From contig OX467090.1 of NCBI GenBank assembly GCA_950106755.1, positions 1,426,001-1,490,000 on the forward strand: DNA of 64,000 nucleotides, in the 5' to 3' direction. This document shows, piece by piece, positions 34,395-47,499 of the stretch. The notes below the pieces were generated by a model, which ran no database searches, had not been told where the DNA came from, and saw nothing but the letters and a program-made list of their open reading frames with translations. How positions within the stretch are numbered: position 1 is the stretch's first letter; each line of letters opens with the position of its first letter. The translations under genes and the position numbers were made by a program. This stretch comes from Climacium dendroides (taxonomy: Eukaryota > Streptophyta > Bryopsida > Hypnales > Climaciaceae).

Positions 34395-36634
34395 CTAGTG
34401 AACTCCAACAGTCTTGGCAGCGCCGGCCATCGCTTGCCACGAGAGCGACACGATGTTTTTGATGTGCTCGGGAGGACCCACGTCGCCCTCGGGCACGTAC
34501 GTGGCCACCCACACAGCCGTGGTGGTGCCGTCGCGAGGTCCGTCCTTGAATTGCATGGTGGCGGACATGTGACGGTAGCGCGGATCGCCCTTCAGCACCG
34601 TGTACCCCAGCTTCTTGCTCGCCTCGTCGAAAAGGTCCATGCGCTCCGTCACTTCGCCTGCGAACGGGATGGCTGGGGACGCAGAAAGGGCCAGCAAAAG
34701 AAAGGGCACAAGGTCAGAATGGTGCAGGAGCTCGAGGATTGTGGGAAAGCTGATTCCATTCTGGAGATTGATGGCACCATGGTAATGTAGGACTCTGAAA
34801 TCGCAGGTGGGAGCAGGACAGAGTTCTGGAGATTGATTGCATCATGCTAATGCAGGGTTTTGAATTTTCAGAAGGGAGCAGGAGCGCGAGGACAGAAAAC
34901 CTAATTCCATCTGGGATTATATCATGCCAATGGAGGGTTTTGAATTCGCAGGTGGGAGCAGGACAGGAACCTAATTTTTATTTTCGAGATTACTTCAGGG
35001 TTTTGAAATTCACAGGAGCTTCGGACAACATGGTTCTGATGACTTCCCAATTTCACCACGACTGTTGTTCTCTGTTGGTGAAATGTGGTGTGGCAAAGTA
35101 GAATTGACTGAGAGATGCTCGCTCATTTACGATCCACTGACGACTCTGATTTAGACTATTTGATGCAACCACTTGAGATCAAGTCAATCAACTTAGCCAG
35201 AAGGCCAAAGTGCAGTGTCAGACGATCTTTTCGACTTTGATCATCATCTAGCGTACTCTGAATCAACAGCCCCAAGTTTGAGGACAGGAGCCACACAGCA
35301 TGATCGTGGAAATTCTAAAATTGGATTCGGTATATTCGGTACCCAAATGAAGAGAATGGAAGGTTCTGATTCTTGGTTGTAAGATTGAAAGTGCTACTTC
35401 CATTGACAGAGTGTTTAGTGATTAGCAATCAAGGTCGCAATTCACGAACAGTTTGAGGGAGAAAGGAATCCATTACCAGGTCCCATCTTGACGACACGAA
35501 TGCTCCCCGGCTCGCCATGGCCTTGGACCAGAGTCGTCGACGCGAAGAACTGCGGCATGGCCTTGCACAGAATGTCGTCCACATTCTTGCACGCGCTCCA
35601 GATGGCGTCGGGGGTCGCCTCGAGCGTCTCCGTGTGCGTGAGCGTCTTCTTGTGTTGCGCAGCACGCTCCAACGTCTTCATGACTACGATGACGATGGCT
35701 TTGACGTGCTCGGGAGGGCCCATGTCTCCCACCGGCTCATACTTGGCCGTCCATGTGCCTACGGTGGTCCCGTCTTGCTGCGGTTCGAATTGCATCTCGG
35801 CGCTGAAGCTGCTGTACCTGGGGTCGCCCTCCACCACCGTGTAGCCCAGCGTCCTGGTGGCGTCGTCGAACTTGTCCATGCGCTCCTTCACTCTCCCTGC
35901 ATGCGTAACCGCTGCGCAGCAAATTCACATTTGCGTCACCTCAGCACATCTAACCAGTATTGGTGAGAGAAATTTCAGGGAGATCGCTTTGGGTACAAGA
36001 GCCGAACTCTCTTGCGATTGAATTTCAAAGTGAAACGTTGTAGATTATTGTCGAGACAACTTTCAATTGCGACATCATTCGCCGTAGTTGTTGAGTAACT
36101 AGTCGCGCTCACACCCAACTTGCCAATTGAAGTCCAGCCAAAGTGCATTGGAAGAGCAGGCTTGCTGTTGCTAACCAACAGCTCAAGGGGCTCATATTCA
36201 CTTCCCGGTGATAAAATTCCCGGTGAGTCCCACTTTCCCCGGTCTTTTCCCGGTGTTCCCAGTGTAAGACGCACTGGGAAAAGTGGGACTCACCGGGAAT
36301 TTTGACACCGGGAACTGAATATGAGTTCCCTGTGCAAGGTTTAGTCAATAGGAGACGGAGTCAAGCACTGAACACCATCTACCTCAATTGCATCAGATCA
36401 ATCACTCAAGTTCATCTGGAATTGAAAGACTACAATAAGAATGGCCGCATGTATACCGGGACCCATGGTGATGACACGAATGCTTCCAGGCTCGCCATGG
36501 CCCTTCTCGTACTCGCTCTTGGCGAAAAACTGTGGCATGTGGTCGCACAGAATCTTGTCCGCATGCTTGCAAGCCTCCCAGATGTCATCAGCGGAGGCCT
36601 GGAGGATCTCGGTGTGCGAGAAGGTGTGAGACAT
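34395..36634 (-). CDS. Two-domain PR-10/Bet v 1-like protein, copy B (296 aa)
   Basis: Exons are 36634-36457, 35911-35477 and 34672-34395 (178 + 435 + 278 nt), with the same GT...AG phases as copy A. The protein differs from copy A only at a few positions: Thr for Pro just after the exon 1/2 join (AVTHAG against AVPHAG) and Ala for Thr in MDKFDDATRT. Intron 1 (36456-35912, 545 bp) is longer than in copy A and is mosaic: the half next to exon 1 matches copies A and C, while the half next to exon 2 is clearly different. It also contains a foldback element at 36189-36334. Intron 2 lies at 35476-34673. W-box cores are at 36927-36948 and telomere-like motifs at 34337-34376. The gene appears intact despite the decayed 3' flank. 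Confidence 0.88.
36189..36334. mobile_element. Foldback MITE in intron 1 of PR-10 copy B
   Basis: 146 bp whose ends are imperfect inverted repeats of about 55 bp: the left arm has CTCATATTCACTTCCCGG, then AATTCCCGGTGAGTCCCAC; the right arm is the reverse complement with few changes. CAAGG flanks it on both sides (36184-36188 and 36335-36339), a likely 5-bp target duplication. It is absent from the same intron place in copies A and C. The superfamily is not assigned. Confidence 0.75.
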
Positions 36635-37309
36635 GATTCTAGGCTGCAGCGCTTCTAATCTGGCTGGGCTGAATGCGAGAGGAGCGACCGATCGTTCAAC
36701 TGGAAGAAGTGCAGTGACGAGCTTGCATGGTGTGATTTGTTGTGGATGATGAGAGAGCTCTTTGTAGAGAACACTCAGCTTCGATCGTAATATTAGTTTG
36801 ACGGGTGACGACTGAAGGCTAGGGCTGACCAAGTATTGGTAAACCAGTCCAGTCCGACAACCAGGCCTTGCGGACCAGCTCCAGCTGAAGCTCCCGTCGC
36901 CGTATCTTCATAGGCGACCCGCTAGTTTGACTTGGGTTTGACGTTGACTCTGTTGGAGTTCGGTCACCGGAGTGGGCAAGAAATTCTGGAGCAGGTAGGC
37001 GAACCCATGATACCATTCCCGAGCGGTCCCTGATGCCGAACCCTCCAGAAGCCCTTTCACGTGCACCGCAGGGTTTTCAATCGCGTCCTTCATGCCACAG
37101 ACGCCGATGAGAGTATTTGTACACTGGATTCGGTGGTTCGGTGACGGATTGAAGTTCTGTTTTCAAGAGATTCATTGGCTTCACAAATGCTACAAATCAT
37201 GTGCACTTCAATTACCCGTCTTGCAGATGTCTACTGATGCTGCAAGCCTTGTGGAAATTGATAGTACCCGGCCTATCTTCCAAATATTCGCAGTCTTGAG
37301 CAGTTTGGT

Positions 37310-40300
37310 GTTGGATACCGCTCTCAGCATTCACTCACGATTTTTCATTGTATAGATAGATCACATTCATTACTGTAGCACAATTTTATGGACCTCATAA
37401 AATGTATTTATTCGTTTGTCCTCTTTCAATTCACACCGCTTGTCTTACAAGCAGTCTTACTAACAGTCAATTTATTCAATATGGTATTAGAGCGGGACTA
37501 GCAAATAGAACTAGCGACGCACCAAAGTTTAGATTTGTAGAAAATGACCATTGATGTATTATTTTGAGAATGAGAGTAGTTTGAGAGAGATCAACCTAGT
37601 GAAGCACAACTCCTAGAGTTGACATATTGAAATTGTAAAGATGGCAGAAGGATCCAATGTAGCATTTAGAGAAACAAACAAGCTAAAAGGCTTATCAAAT
37701 TATTACATTTGGTCTCTCAAGATGAGAACATTGCTTAGAGTGGAAGGACAATTGGGGATCATGGATGAAGAACAAACTCACACTATTTTTAGTCACAATT
37801 GCTAGTGAACCATTCACCGAGGCACAACTCAATAAAAAGAAGGTAGGCTAATATTGCTTCTAGTTTCTTGACGATTTGATTGACCTGATTGTAGAATACG
37901 CAGACCTAGCTTAGTCTTAGAAGGTGCTAAAGGACCAATTTGCATCAAGAGACCAATATCAAATTCTTATACTAATGAGTCAACTTTAATCATTGAAAAT
38001 GACGAAAGGCAAATCCATTGAAGATTATATCAAATGCGCGAAGGAACCTAAGAACCGCCTTGACAATATGAGAGAAAAGATGTTGGTCCACAATGTCAAC
38101 TAGATAGTTCTAAATGGATTGTTGAGATTATATGAAAGTACAATCCTAACTCTTATCCATTTAAACGCATCTATGTCATTTGAAAGGCTTAGTGCTTCTT
38201 TGATGTCAGAATCACATTGGAGGCAACATTGCAATCAACAATTGGGAGAGGAGGAGGCACTATCAATAACTCACAAACATAATACTCGAAAACCACAAAC
38301 TCATGGACGAGGCCGGCGACATTACCAAAGATATCAGTACCATGACTTTCCAAGTTGTGGATATTCAAGGCAAGGATATTTCAGACCACCATTTGCGACT
38401 AGACCTTTGATCATCTATTACAACTATAGGAAGTCTAGTCACATGGGGAGGGATTGCCAACTTCCACAAAATCCACAACAAGACAAATTCTCAAGGAGGT
38501 ACAAACTTTACCAATTTAGCTAAGTTCTTCGATTCTCATCTAGTTCAATTGTATTACAATCCATACTATCATGCTACTGGGGATAACAGGCCTTGATATT
38601 TACATAGTGGATTATCAAGGCATATAGCCTTTGACTACCACAAATTTAATCAATAGCCTAGTGTTTTGGGTGTAGAAATTAGAGAAATTAAAACAAGTAG
38701 AGGTGAATTTCATTCCATGAAGGGATCAAGGAGTGTAACTATGTAAATTGAGTTTAGGGCAATAAACTTAAATCTAGTTTCGTATGTTTTGAATATGACG
38801 AAAAATTTAATCTTTATTTGTGCCATTGTTGATTGTAGATATAAGATAGTTTTTTCCAATAAACACTATTGGGTACTTAATGATCACAATTGCATCTTAG
38901 GAAATGGCAACAGAGACCCGTCAAATGGATTATACTACTTGAAGAACATTCAACATGTATTAACGGTGGCCTTGACGGTTGGTCACCTAAACATTGTCAC
39001 CTTATGGTATAGACATCTAGGGCATCTAAGCTTCTCAAGCTCCACGTTCTATCCACATTAGGAAACATTAACAACATTCCTAATATTGATTGACAACATC
39101 AAGTTTGTCAATGTTGCTTTATTAGAAAGCAACACTAGGAGCGTTTTCCACGCTAGACAACCAATCAATTGGACAAACCAAGTATTTGCATCCATTCTAA
39201 CCTTATTGGGCCCATGCAACAAGCCTTGTTACGTGGCTTGAGATATGTGCTCGTCTTGACAAAAGACTTCTCACGCAAGGGAAGGGTGTATTTCTTGAAG
39301 TATAAAAGTAAAACTTTTTCAATGTTTTGTATCCTCTCAAAGATAATTAAAAATGAAACAAGCAACAAGATTAAAGTATTAAAAACTAATAGAAGAGGCA
39401 AATATTTATCTAAGGAATTTTTAAAATATTGTGAAGCTAATGGAATTTGCAGAGAACTCACTCAAACTCACACACCTTGACAAAATGGAATATCCGAGTG
39501 AAGAAATTGAACGATCATGGAGTACACAAGAAATATCTCATACAATTGTTAATTTTTAATCTATTTGTGGTCCAAAGCTGTAGCTACTGCTATGTTTCTT
39601 ATCAACAGAAGTCCTTCACAAGTCAATAAGGGATAGATTTTAGAAGCAAAATTCTTAGATACGAAACCTAATATTTTGAGTTTGAGAATTTCTTGATCCA
39701 TTGCATACATATATATTCCAAAAAGAATCAACGTAAAATACCCAAGTGCGTATTCCTAGGGTACAATAGTGACACAAAAGGATACAGGATTTATAACAAT
39801 ACTAATAGGAAAATAATTATGAGTTGAGACATCATTTTTGACAAATCTAAGGTTGGATTCTCCTACCTACAAACCCAACTCCATGGAGATGATATATTTA
39901 GTTTCACCTTAGCTCACAATTTTGAAAATTATAGCCCACAATTTGAGAGCCTAGGTCTTAGAAGTCAAGTCATAGAAAATCACGGTGCCAAACCTATTAA
40001 ATCTTATAAGTTCTAGGAACCTAACTACTCAATAGATCCCGATATTTTGCAAAGTCCTATTTCTAGTATCCACACCAAACCTTCATTCTCGGGGCTGTCA
40101 TTTTTGCATTCCTTAGCTTTATCAAGAACAACTCAAAAATTGCCACAACACATATCAATGGACCCAAATGCCGGACCACCTATTAGATAGTACTCTACTT
40201 ACAATAGAATCTCTTCTATAAAGCTTAAGGATTTTTGGATTCTTGTCTTGGAATTAAATGCTGAATCACTTAACTTTAGCACTGCAATTAGAATGAAAGG

Positions 40301-42140
40301 TTAGAAGAATAATATTCAAAGTGAAATCAATTCTATTCTTAAGAATAGAACGTGGCAAGTTGTCAATTGACCTACTGGCAAGAAACCTATTACCGCAAAG
40401 TAGATATTCAAGACCAAGAAAAACATGAATGGAGGTATCAACAAACTCAAAGCTAGGGTTGTTGCAAGGGGTTTCCAACAACAAAAGAGAATTAACTATC
40501 AAGACGCATTTGCGCCAATTGTTTAGTGGTCAACAATTTTGTTAATATTAGCACTAGTTGCCGAATACAATTAGACATTATTGTAGATGAACGTTATAAC
40601 AACCTTTTTAAACAAAACAATTACTAAACATGTATTTATGGAAATCCCGAATGGTTTTCTCAGTATTAGTAATGTTACAAAAATGTGTAAAATTGATAAA
40701 GCCTTATATGGCTTAAAGCAAGCTCCTAAAGTTTGGTATGAAAGGATCAATGCTTAGTTATTAACATAGGGATTTATTTGTAGCAAAAGCAACCAAAATC
40801 TTTATTATTCCAAATAAGATGGGAAGATGACTATCTTACTCTTTTATATCGATGATTTGTTCATCACGAGAGACAATCACCAATAAATAGCCAACTTGAA
40901 ACTTGAACTTCAACGAGAGTTTGAAATGACTGACCTAGGGTAGGCCAACAATTACTTAGGAGCCAAGATCTACAGGAATTCATATGGCATCTTTATTGGT
41001 TAAAAGGGATTCATCACCAAATTGCTCAAAAAATTCCAATTGTAAGATTGCAATCTAGCACCATTGTCCATCAACCCTAACTTGAAATTATACAGAGAAA
41101 TGGAGATAGCACCAATTGACCCAATAACTTACCAATTGTTTATCGAAAGCTTACTTTACTTGACTCACATACGGCCAGACATTTGTTTTGCTATAGGATG
41201 TGTTTCTAGCTTTGTCAAAAATCAAAAGTTGCACACTTTTAAGCAACAAAATAAATACTTTGATACTTAAGTGGCACTTGAGATTACGATCTATTTATGT
41301 CTGCAACAAACACAAATGATTTTCACAACTATGCCGACACTAATTGGGGACAAAACATGGACTCAGGTCTCGACACTCCGTTTCAAGTATAGTTCATAAA
41401 CTAGGATCATTGAGTATATGTTGGAAAAGTAAGTTGCAACCCACTGTATTGCTTTCTGACACCAAATCCGAATATTGAGTGTTAACAAACATTGCTAAAG
41501 ATATAGTGTATTTTAGATGTCTCCTAAAAAAATTCTCGAAAAAATTGGATCTGGATTATAGCAAATCTACTAAGGTTCTTAGTGACAATCAATCATGCAT
41601 TAAGCTTGTAGAAAACCGTATGATGCATGTGCAAACAAAAGAGGTATAGAAATATAACACCACTATGTTCATGAAGTTTCCAAGTCATGCAAAATTCAAG
41701 TATATTATGTTCCAATTGCCGACCAATAGGTCGATTGCTTAACTAAGCCTTTACCGTACAACAATTTTGTGACTAATAGAGACCGTCTAGACATCCTTTT
41801 ATTAGATCTAGCTTTGAAACTTGTTCTTAATCCAACTCAAAATGAACCAACCATCTATCCACAAAGCCTTCTTTGATTGCTTGTGTTTGAAGTTGGTTAT
41901 TTTAGAGTTCCTCTTTGATAGCCAATTGTCCTACCAATGGTCTAGATTCTCACAAACATCTCTCCAGTAATGCTCATCTGAATCCCCTCTACCATTACCT
42001 CTAGATCTAATTTCTCCAAAAACCGTACCATTGACCTCATCAAATGTATTTATTCATTTATCTTCTTTCAATTTACACACTTGTCTTACAAGCAGTCTTA
42101 TTGACAGTCAATTTATTCAATATTTACTATGTATCCAACG
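37310..42140 (+). mobile_element. Degenerate Ty1/copia LTR retrotransposon
   Basis: LTR-derived blocks match at 37391-37481 and 42033-42122 (both contain ttgtcttacaagcagtctta and cagtcaatttattcaata). Directly after the 5' block is TGGTATTAGAGC, one change from the plant initiator-tRNA-Met primer site. The gag region starts at ATG 37641 (YYIWSLKMRTLLRVEG) and has a worn zinc knuckle near 38425 (YYNYRKSSHMGRDC). Integrase remnants follow at 38950-39480 (LWYRHLGHL). The reverse transcriptase has YGLKQAPKVWYERI (40705-40750) and LLFYIDDLF (40835-40860). A RNase H part and a VDCLTKPLP end lie near 41730. Many stops occur, several at places where Gln or Trp would be expected. The outer ends carry tgttggata (37310) and tatccaac (near 42130), but exact LTR limits are uncertain. 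Confidence 0.85.
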
Positions 42141-42229
42141 TTGTAATGTCTACAATTGCTTCTAGTACTGTGCACTTTGGTAGCTAGTACCTTAGTCAAT
42201 TTTTCTTGAAGACGAAAGTTCCATGGAAT

Positions 42230-43890
42230 GTATTTGAAGTTTAATAAGACATTGTTCTTAGTAGTTTAGATAAGACAGAGCAAATCTCTTGTTCCATTTA
42301 ATTTGCAAGGCTCACTGGTTGGTTCTTGCTTTTTCGATATGAGGGCTGAACTAGACAATACAATTCTCACCACGCAAAACAATCACAAATCTTAAGGTGT
42401 ATAAAGATTATAATGTAGAGATTGTAATATCATTTATTATCATAAATTGTGTGTAGATTACACACTTTATATAGAAAAGATAACTCTTGCAATCAAACAC
42501 ATCCTTCACCTAAAAGGCACTATCTATTTGTATATATAATATTGTATAATATTGATAGTACACTATATTGATACAATATAAATATATATCCAATACTTCT
42601 ACTAGTGCACTAGTCATGTTGAAATCATTCAAAATTTCTTCATCCATCTATTTTAGCAATGTTCATCTACTTTTAGGTTTTCACAAATCTATAGGTTTGG
42701 GAGTTCAATCTTGTTGTGTGTTTGTGTTTGCAACATTGGAGTGTACTTCTACTTGAAGGCGATGGACCGTTAGTTTGAATTGTTGTATTCCTAAGCTTTC
42801 CATCATACTATTCTTTGAGGTTTAGGTATATTGTGAGAACTTATAACTTGTAGGTAGCTTGTTCAAGTTCTTGTTTAATATTGTAGATAAGTTGAATTGT
42901 TTTTGAATTTATTGAAGTGTTTGGTTTAAGGATGATAAACAAATGTTTTATTGCACTAATGAATTGTTGAAGATGGTGGCTTCAATTTGGAGTGTCTTGA
43001 AGTTTTGATGTTGTCCACACTATTGATAATGATTATTTTGCTTATAAGATCTAAGCATAGAATGAGGTTGAGTTAGTAGTAGGGTCATTGCAAGAAATAT
43101 TGATCATATTCTGTAACAACTGGAGTGATTTTTTCTCTTATATTGTAATTTTTGAATTTCAAGCCCTAAGAATATGAAATAATTAGTGTACCTGTCTAAA
43201 TCAATGATACTCACATAGTTACAACCCTCATTTTTAGTAAAAAAAATAAAAATTTAAAAAATTATAATCAAATATTCATAATTTGTTACACTTTGAGGTT
43301 TAGAGGTTTTCACTAGGTTTGGCGTATTCAAATTGAATGGTCTAAAATTGAAATTTTGGTGGTCTATTTTCAAACTATGTGTGCATATGCCTACCAAGGG
43401 GTATTTAAAATTACATTATTTTATGTCTTCTAAGTCCATGCAAATAGGGCTTTCTTACACAAGCATTTTTGAATATCGGAAATGGTGTCAAATTCATTTT
43501 TTGGTGAAATTTGATCATCATCAAATCTTCACAAATGGCCAATTTTTAGTTTTTTTTCATGATATTCTATTTATTATTGATTTATACCTAATTATTTTTA
43601 TTTCTTGTAACAATGTGTCTTTTTTTTCCCATAGTACAGTTTCAATATTTGCTTGATGTTTTCTCTAACGATATTGATAAGATTGTTTAGGTGGAAGCCT
43701 ACTCTAAATTGACTCAATCAACTATTTAGGTAGTTGAATTTGTCTTGAAGGTTGAAAAGAGCTGGAAAACAACTTTGAATGTTGATATTAGAGGTGACTT
43801 TTGATTCATGATGAGGTAAATTTTGTCTATTACTTTACAATGAAAGTTCAAAAAATATTTTATATAAATCATCATAAAAAGGTGAATTTT
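42230..43890. other. AT-rich spacer
   Basis: No gene recognised; only AT-rich chance ORFs. Confidence 0.45.
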
Positions 43891-43899
43891 ATTGAATTT

Positions 43900-45830
43900 A
43901 AGTATTTATTTTACTCTTTGGCTTGGTGGTTCTTGTTGATTTGGTTGTTCATTTTGTTCATTTGATTGTCCATTTGGTTGTTCATGTAGAAGTAGGAGTA
44001 ATTGCATATTATTGGAAATAGTACAATTTTGAAATAGATTAGAATCTAATAATTCCTATTTGCCTTCTTATATATCAATATTTTGTTTAGTATGAGTATT
44101 TCTATTAAATATATAAAACATCTTAATATTTCTTGGCTACAATGAAGAATCCAAAGTTTATTGCCTTATAAATACTTGTAATCAAAAAAATTTGATATCC
44201 CGCTTCAATAGAATGTGAATCCAATTTTTGACGTGTATCCTTTTGAACTAAAACTTGAGCTTTACTCCCAAAAACTTTAAGATAGAATAAGTTTGGTTGT
44301 TGTCCAAACTATAATTCAAAAGTTGTTTTGTTTTCTGGAATAACTTTTTGGGCTTCTATTTGGAAGGTAATTTGCATTTATAATAGCTTCACCCAAAAAT
44401 ACTTTTAGTAGTTTTGCATGTGACAACATTGCTATAATTGCTCATATTAAATTTCTATTTTTTTCTTTCAAATACATCATTTTTTGTGGCATATGAGCTT
44501 TCGTAAAGTCCTTTTTAATCCTTTTTTGGAAAAAAAAGATATTAAAATCCTTAAAAATGTACTCCTCTCCACAAATAAACTTTAATATTTTAATATAAGG
44601 TAAATATAACAATAAATAGCTAAGTCATCTATAAATGTAATGAAATATCTAAAACCTGCATATAACCTAATTTGCACTAAACTTCATATATCAGAGTATA
44701 CAAGACCTAGTATTTTTTTGGATCTTTATAATCTTGCCTTGGGAAACTTTACCTTGTGTTGTTTTCATTCCATAAAAGGTTTACAAATAAAATTATGTAG
44801 AAAAATTTTCTATTCCTTTTGATATTGATTGAATTTGTTTCAAACTTTGTTGATTTATACAACCTAGTTTAAGATGCCATAGCCCAACTTTTTGTAAATT
44901 TATAGTGGTTGGTAGAGCAACTATTTTTTTAATTAGGAATCATTGTATCACCTAATTAATACAAGTCACTATGTAATTTGCATTTTGCAATTACATGACT
45001 TAATTTATGGAACAATGTTGAAACCTTTGATTTTATTCAAATCTCTTCTCTAGCTTTGTCTAGTTGTTTAGTTGAAAATAAATTCTTTACAAGTCTAGGA
45101 AAGGTAGAAATGTACAATACACTAAGTATGATTCTTTCCATACCATTTGAAATTCTAATTGTGACATTGTCATGCCTCTTAATATTATAAGATGTCAAAT
45201 CTTCTTCAAAATAAGTAACTTGTTGATTTTCATAATGCTAATAATTAGTAAAAGCATTTCTTTCATGACACATGTGTTATGTAGCTCTACAATCTATATA
45301 TCATATAGAAACAAATTTTTCCTTTGTTGTCAAAGTATACAATCTACAAGATTTTGTAACAATATTAATTTAAAAAAAAATTTAGTAGTGTTTTTCATAG
45401 TACAATCTTTGATAACATGTTCCATTTTTTGCATTAAAACACTTTTTGATAGTGTAAAAATCCTTTTTTGAAAAGATTTAAAGTTTATTTCATGTTTTGG
45501 AGTTGAAAACTTTTTAGAGCTCTTATTGAAATAAGATTTCTTGCCATTATTAAAAAAATTCTTTCCTACAAAAAAGGCAAATGTACTTTCTAATGTAGAA
45601 CCTATGTCTTTTATCAAAGTTTCTTCTTGTATCAAATCAATGATTAGTGATTGGATGGAGAATTTCATTAAAATGGTGATTATTTTGTGAAAATGGCACA
45701 AATGGGGACTGCAAAATGGAAGAAATTTATAGAAAGATGGTATGGGGGTGAAGAAACATCGAAGTTGTGTTGCAATTTGGACTTGTTGGGGACAAAATTG
45801 GCACATCTATGAGGTTGACATGTTGAGAAG
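43900..45830 (-). pseudogene. Degenerate copia gag-integrase fragment
   Basis: Read on the minus strand from about 45830: a Gag-type end (SLIIDLIQEETLIKD) with Lys/Asn/Ser-rich text and a worn zinc knuckle (LMQKMEHVIKDC, only one half of the Cys pattern left). Then the integrase C-terminal part near 44390-44110 (GEAIINANYLPNRSP, then VFGSKAQVLVQKDTRQKLD), followed by a Gln/Asn/Glu/Pro hinge (NEQNEQPNQQEPPSQ) near 43920-43985, as found between integrase and reverse transcriptase in copia. Stops and frameshifts are frequent. Reverse transcriptase and LTRs were not found. Confidence 0.65.
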
Positions 45831-46215
45831 TACTATTGTATGTGCTATTGACTCGCGTAAATGGCATGCGGAATATAGCCATTTTAATGAAATTTCCCAT
45901 TTGGAGAGTGTTGTCTTATTGTCTTCTATAGAAGAGAATAAAGGTGGTGTAACTTTGATACAATCTCACCAAGGTAAAAATGGCCTCATCATCTTGGACA
46001 ATTAATTCCCCAATGTTAATAATTGTTGAAGGCATAGTTTAAAATTATCAATATATTTAATAATACTCTCATTTTTTTTCATTCTAAGAGTGTGTAACAT
46101 ATCTTTGAGATTCATTTTTCATTTTTGTAATCACATCTTGTAATTCAAACACACTTGTTAATGTTGTCCATGCTTGATGTGCTCTAGAACAAGATTGCAT
46201 ATGATTTTTAATTCA

Positions 46216-46691
46216 CACTAAAAGAAAATGAGGGATTTCGCAACTACACTATGCAACTGAATTTTCAGTTATATAGGACATTTGTGACTACTTTGCGACT
46301 GGTGATAATTTACAGACCTTTAGTCACAGTGAACACCCTAAAATCTAGGAAAAAGGTATACCAATTGCAAAAGTCATGCCTCATTTGTGACTCATCTACA
46401 ACTTGTTTGCAACTTGTATATTTACAGATTTTAAATTATTAATCTCAATAATTTATAAACTGCAAAATTTCAAAACTACCTTTTTCTAGATTATAGAATT
46501 TCATATCTATCTTTTTTTTAGATTTTTGGATTACAGATCTAACTTTTTTTAGATTTTAGATTTCAAATCTATCTTTTTTTAGATTTTTGGATTTCAAATC
46601 TAATTTTTTTTAGATTTTCAAATTTCAAATTTTGCAAAAAACATAAATGTCATATAGATTGCATTGAGAGTAACAAGGTTTTCTTTTAGTG
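46216..46691. mobile_element. Probable non-autonomous CACTA element, about 476 bp
   Basis: The left end reads CACTAAAAGAAAATGAGGG and the right end, reverse-complemented, reads CACTAAAAGAAAACCTTGT: a 14-bp perfect terminal inverted repeat with the CACTA signature. The flanking trinucleotides (TCA and GTA) do not match, so no target duplication is seen. Inside are repeats of a TTTTTTAGATTTTNGNATT type around 46500-46620. Confidence 0.6.
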
Positions 46692-46699
46692 GTAGGAGT

Positions 46700-47450
46700 T
46701 TAAATGAACCTTGAAGTAGACCCTGACTAAGAAAATGATATACACCAATAAAGTGAAAAAGCCATTGAGAATGCATAATTTCAAAGAAAATGACAAGAAG
46801 AATTTCTTTTGTAAATGTTAGTTTTTTTAAAAAGATAAATAAAAAATAGAAAAATTTAAAAGATTAAAAATTATAAGAAATAAAAAAATATTTAAAAATG
46901 GACTAGAAGGTTGGCCAAGCTAAAAGCATTGGAGGTAGCCAATGAGGCAATGAAGAGTAGTTCTTCCACCAAGAATGATGGTTATTGTTGTAATTGTTGT
47001 TTATAAAGTTGATTGTTTTGTAAGAGGACCATTATTATTAATAGATTAGTCATTCACATACAAAATATAATTTTTAGCAAAGGCAAGTGCTTCATGTGGA
47101 CATAGCCTCTACATTTTTACACTAACACAGTCAATCATTAGAATTATCAAGATTTCATTTCCTATGAGGTGAAATATATATATAAGTGATATATATTGTT
47201 TCATATGTGCATGGGTTTTCAAGTAAATTCATGTCCTTTAATGTGAGTGACCCACTTTTATAAATGTCACATACTTTTTGAAATCTCATGTGGAATTCCA
47301 TTTTTTAATATTCTCATCTCTTTATTGTTTTGGTCTTTGATTGATCTAAGCCTTCTCAAAATGTAACATACTTTCATCTTGGTGTCTATTTATAATTTAT
47401 AATCTCTTGATTTATTAGTATAGAGTTGCCTATATCTTTGCTTTCAACAA
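46700..47450. other. AT-rich spacer
   Basis: Nothing recognised. Confidence 0.4.
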
Positions 47451-47499
47451 CTTATTTTTTTTAATGAATATGGCCTTTACCTCTCCTTAACCCCTAAAG

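Larger units (their letters stand above)
33670..42225 (-). repeat. PR-10 segmental duplication, copy B, split by a copia element
   Basis: It matches copies A and C on both sides of the PR-10 gene. The left part, 33670-34300, is strongly decayed. On the right, homology to copy A runs to about 37305 (cttgagcagttt), is interrupted by the copia element, and resumes at about 42145 (attgcttctagtactgtgcac, gacgaaagttccatgg). Copy B also lacks about 360 bp found in copy A at 25017-25395. Confidence 0.8.
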
